Source of the DNA: Osedax fenrisi
Taxonomy: Eukaryota; Annelida; Polychaeta; Sabellida; Siboglinidae
Direction of reading: 5' to 3'
Assembly (NCBI GenBank): GCA_964019155.1
Contig: OZ025243.1
Span: 41,378,679-41,442,678 of the forward strand
DNA: 64,000 nucleotides
The position numbers and the translations under genes were made by a program. This document shows, in pieces, positions 61,917 through 64,000 of the stretch. The stretch's first letter is position 1; every line of letters starts with the position of its first letter. The notes beneath the pieces were generated by a model. The model searched no databases. It was not told where the DNA came from and saw only the letters and a list, made by a program, of their open reading frames with translations.

Positions 61917-62052
61917 CTCTTCCTCATTTATATAATCGATCTTTAAAAGACTTTCCTGGAGTTTATAATATGATACCCAACTATCATCATCTGTAGAGAA
62001 ACGTGATTCGATTTCGACAATTGTTTTGTCAAAAAGTTCATAGGATTTATTT
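61917..62052 (-). CDS. hAT-transposase-like gene, exon 2
   Basis: Between an acceptor TTGTTTACAG and a donor GAG|GTTAGA, the minus frame reads NKSYELFDKTIVEIESRFST, then DDDSWVSYYKLQESLLKIDY and INEEE. The pattern YxxxxFDxxIxEIxxRF is what follows the (Y/T)YxR motif in hAT transposases of the ZMYM1/THAP0-like group. The first base completes the AG left by exon 1 to Arg, giving TYLR-NKSYELFDK. 136 nt. Confidence 0.5.
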
Positions 62053-62095
62053 CTGTAAACAAGCATAATTATATATATAATTAGGAATTATTATA

Positions 62096-62135
<40 letters not shown>

Positions 62136-62136
<1 letters not shown>

Positions 62137-62410
62137 CTGGCTCGATAGCGCAATTGGCTAAGGTGTTTGACTTCGAACCAGTAGGCCTGGGTACAGTTCC
62201 CAGGCCGAACTAAAAAAGTAGTCTTAAAATAATATATAGAAGTGATGAATTAAATTTGTATTAAATTCATCGGCTCTAGTTAAAACCAGGGAAACATTAA
62301 CTTAAGAGTTGTTTTGAAGGGACTTTAGGGTTATTAATAATAGTTATAAATATTAAATGACTCCATCTAAGTTTCTGGTATGGTATGTAAGGAATCCACC
62401 GAATGTATAC
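62136..62410 (+). mobile_element. SINE copy 5 with a different tRNA-like head
   Basis: The head GGCTCGATAGCGCAATTGGC...TTTGACTTCGAACCAG...CTGGGTACAGTTCCCAGGCC has a perfect 5-bp T-stem (CTGGG/CCCAG) but no pairing acceptor stem, so it is not a tRNA gene. The body is a diverged version of the other copies (AGTCTTAAAATAATATATAG, CGGCTCTAGTTAAAACCAGG, CTCCATCTAAGTTTCTGG). Its head is different from that of copies 2 and 4. Confidence 0.8.
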
Positions 62411-62421
62411 AATACAAGAAT

Positions 62422-63016
62422 ACCAGTAAACTCGGACCACTTTTGAGGTAAACTCGGACCATTTTTAAAGTAAACTCGGACCACTTTTTAAAAACATAAA
62501 GTAAACACGGACCACTTATTAAAAACATAAAGAAGATTCGGACCACTTTTAAAATAACTATATTTTGTATATTTCTATAATATAATATGCTTTAACTTAC
62601 TTCCACCTTATATAATTATATTATATCTGTTAAATAAATTATAAAAAGAGTCATTTAATATGATATTTTTGTGGAATTATATACTTAAATAGGTAAACAT
62701 TTAATTTGAACTCGCACCACTTTTGAAGTAAACTCGGACCACTTGTGAAGTAAACTCGGACCACTTGTGAAGTAAACTCGTAAATGAATCTTTTTATAAT
62801 TTATTTAACATATATAATATAATTATATAAGGTGGAAGTAAGTTAAAGCATATTATATTATAGAAATATACAAAATATAGTTATTTTAATAAGTGGTCCG
62901 AGTTTACTTTATGTTTTTAAAAAGTGGTCCGAGTTTATTTAAAAGTGGTCCGAGTTTACCTCAAAAGTGGTCCGAGTTTACCTGGTCCGAGTTTACCTGG
63001 TCCGAGTTTACTGGTA
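62422..63016. mobile_element. Foldback element built of GTAAACTCGGACCACTT repeats
   Basis: The ends ACCAGTAAACTCGGACC and GGTCCGAGTTTACTGGT are inverted. Each arm has several copies of the 17-mer (left at about 62426, 62450, 62471, 62503 and 62530; more around 62710-62770; right, inverted, at about 62893-63012), and the intervening AT-rich parts (CTTTAACTTACTTCCACCTT and complement) also pair. No ORF. Clustered subterminal repeats with long arms are the style of foldback elements. It lies in the intron between exons 1 and 2 of the hAT-like gene. Confidence 0.85.
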
Positions 63017-63097
63017 CTCCAATACAATACAATATATATATATTTATTTATAAATTTATATATGTTATGTATATATAGAATGTTTTTTTTATTTAAC

Positions 63098-63324
63098 CTT
63101 AAATACGTGTCAACATCGGGTGGATTATATTCGTCTGATGTACCATTGTATTTTTTTATTGAAAATGATCTTCTTTTTTTTATAGATTTTTCAATTCCCA
63201 AATCTATCATTTCCGTATATATTTCGTTTTTCCTTTTATCAAAATGTAATCTATAATCTTTAATTTCATCTTTACATATATCAATCGATACATTAACGTT
63301 TGTGTCCAGTTGCACTGGACACAA
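63098..63324 (-). CDS. hAT-transposase-like gene, exon 1 of the visible part
   Basis: The minus frame reads CPVQLDTNVNVSIDICKDEI, KDYRLHFDKRKNEIYTEMID, LGIEKSIKKRRSFSIKKYN, GTSDEYNPPDVDTYLR and ends at a donor AAG|GTTAAA in phase 2. The order (helical stretch, basic patch, then ...P.DVDTYLR) matches the hAT transposase linker before the YxR..fld..i.e...RF segment in exon 2. The 5' end of the exon is unclear; the frame is open to about 63345 (YLIHYREL) before a stop. A perfect 10-bp-stem hairpin (63301-63323) lies inside the coding part. Either an old hAT copy with introns or a host-adopted gene. Confidence 0.5.
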
Positions 63325-64000
63325 CTCTCTATAATGTATTAGATATTGGTCGATAAATTAGAGTGATCTAGATAGTTTTTTTTAAAGTGGAATAATGTAT
63401 GATTGTTTCATAGAATCTGGAACAATATGGATATATCAAGACCTCCTAAAACCTCGAGGTTATAGGAGGTATTGGATATATTCCTTATATATAAGGGATA
63501 TATTAATGATATCATTTATCATTGATATCATATGTCAGTGATATGTCCAAAAAAATATGGTGAAAATGAACGAAGTATATTGAGTGGAATATGATAAACT
63601 GTGGAATTTGTTTTCAAGGATGTCATCAGAGATCCTATATTATAATACGATGTCATGCATGGGAAGTGCAAAATATGACCAGTGATTCTGAGTGGATGTT
63701 AACTTGATATTGAGTAGTGCAGAGTTGATGTTTTGATTCGAAACTTTGGAATGTACAATGGTAATACTGGACATTTGTTGTTGGAATAAATTGAATAACG
63801 ATAGTTCCTCGAGGAACAAGGACTGAATCAGGTTAGTCGTGAAGATTCTTGATATGGGTTTTACCTATTTACTAAATAGTATTTAGATAAAGGATAATTT
63901 GTAAGTATACTTACACATTATCCTATAGGCTAAGCTTACTTAGATGATATTCCACTACTCTCGATCATATCAGTAAAGTATGACGATATAGTAGATACAT
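63325..64000. other. AT-rich DNA, no gene recognised
   Basis: It holds a 30-bp near-palindrome at 63441-63470 (ACCTCCTAAAACCTCGAGGT and partner, one mismatch pair), related to the hairpin at 2850, and several short palindromes (GATATCATTTATCATTGATATC near 63508). Earlier exons of the hAT-like gene may lie here, but none could be supported. Confidence 0.45.

Noticed and set aside
62136..62208. Functional tRNA gene
   Set aside because: The T-arm is intact but the acceptor stem does not pair, and a SINE body follows directly.

Overview
The window looks like nuclear DNA of an animal, probably a marine or aquatic invertebrate; the exact group cannot be named from sequence alone. The reasons are very high A+T, dozens of (AT)n tracts, short GC-richer coding islands with GT...AG borders, two rhodopsin-type (class A) GPCR genes, and a metazoan-style set of transposons (hAT, Tc1/mariner/pogo-like TIR elements, RTE-like, L2-like and jockey/Rex-like LINEs, tRNA-derived SINEs). 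No bacterial-style gene, operon or CRISPR array is present.

Host genes. (1) A class A GPCR on the minus strand can be rebuilt from five widely separated exons: 33796-33728 (N-terminus), 25657-25437 (TM1-TM2), 19359-19164 (TM3-TM4), 7698-7536 (ECL2-TM5) and 2514-2391 (TM6). All four junctions are phase compatible. TM7 is not seen and should lie beyond base 1. (2) A second GPCR starts at 45632 on the plus strand and is cut off in TM3 by a truncated hAT copy. (3) A GC-rich 361-codon ORF of unknown function lies at 58584-59669 (+). (4) A hAT-transposase-like gene on the minus strand has three phase-compatible exons at 63324-61690.

Layout. 1-34 kb is mostly introns of GPCR A, filled with repeats: a 4.5 kb 28-bp minisatellite (3005-7526) starting 9 nt after a splice donor, long palindromes (8031-8348 and 15140-15251), TIR elements, foldback elements, SINEs and LINE fragments. 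34-47.7 kb is a nest of hAT elements: a copy at 34004-42676 carries a jockey/Rex-like LINE and another TIR element, and a second truncated copy at 45997-47657 breaks GPCR B. 48.5-53.4 kb is a 1.15 kb (AGT)n tract into which a hAT element, itself carrying an L2-like LINE, has inserted. 53.4-58.5 kb is AT-rich with MITEs, a SINE and an RTE-like LINE. 58.5-64 kb holds the orphan ORF, LINE and SINE pieces, and the split hAT-like gene with a foldback element in its intron.

No pathway links these genes. The main themes are isolation of small exons between repeats, layered transposon insertion, and several TIR/foldback families recurring in the window. All calls come from reading by eye; homology statements are family-level recognition, not search results.
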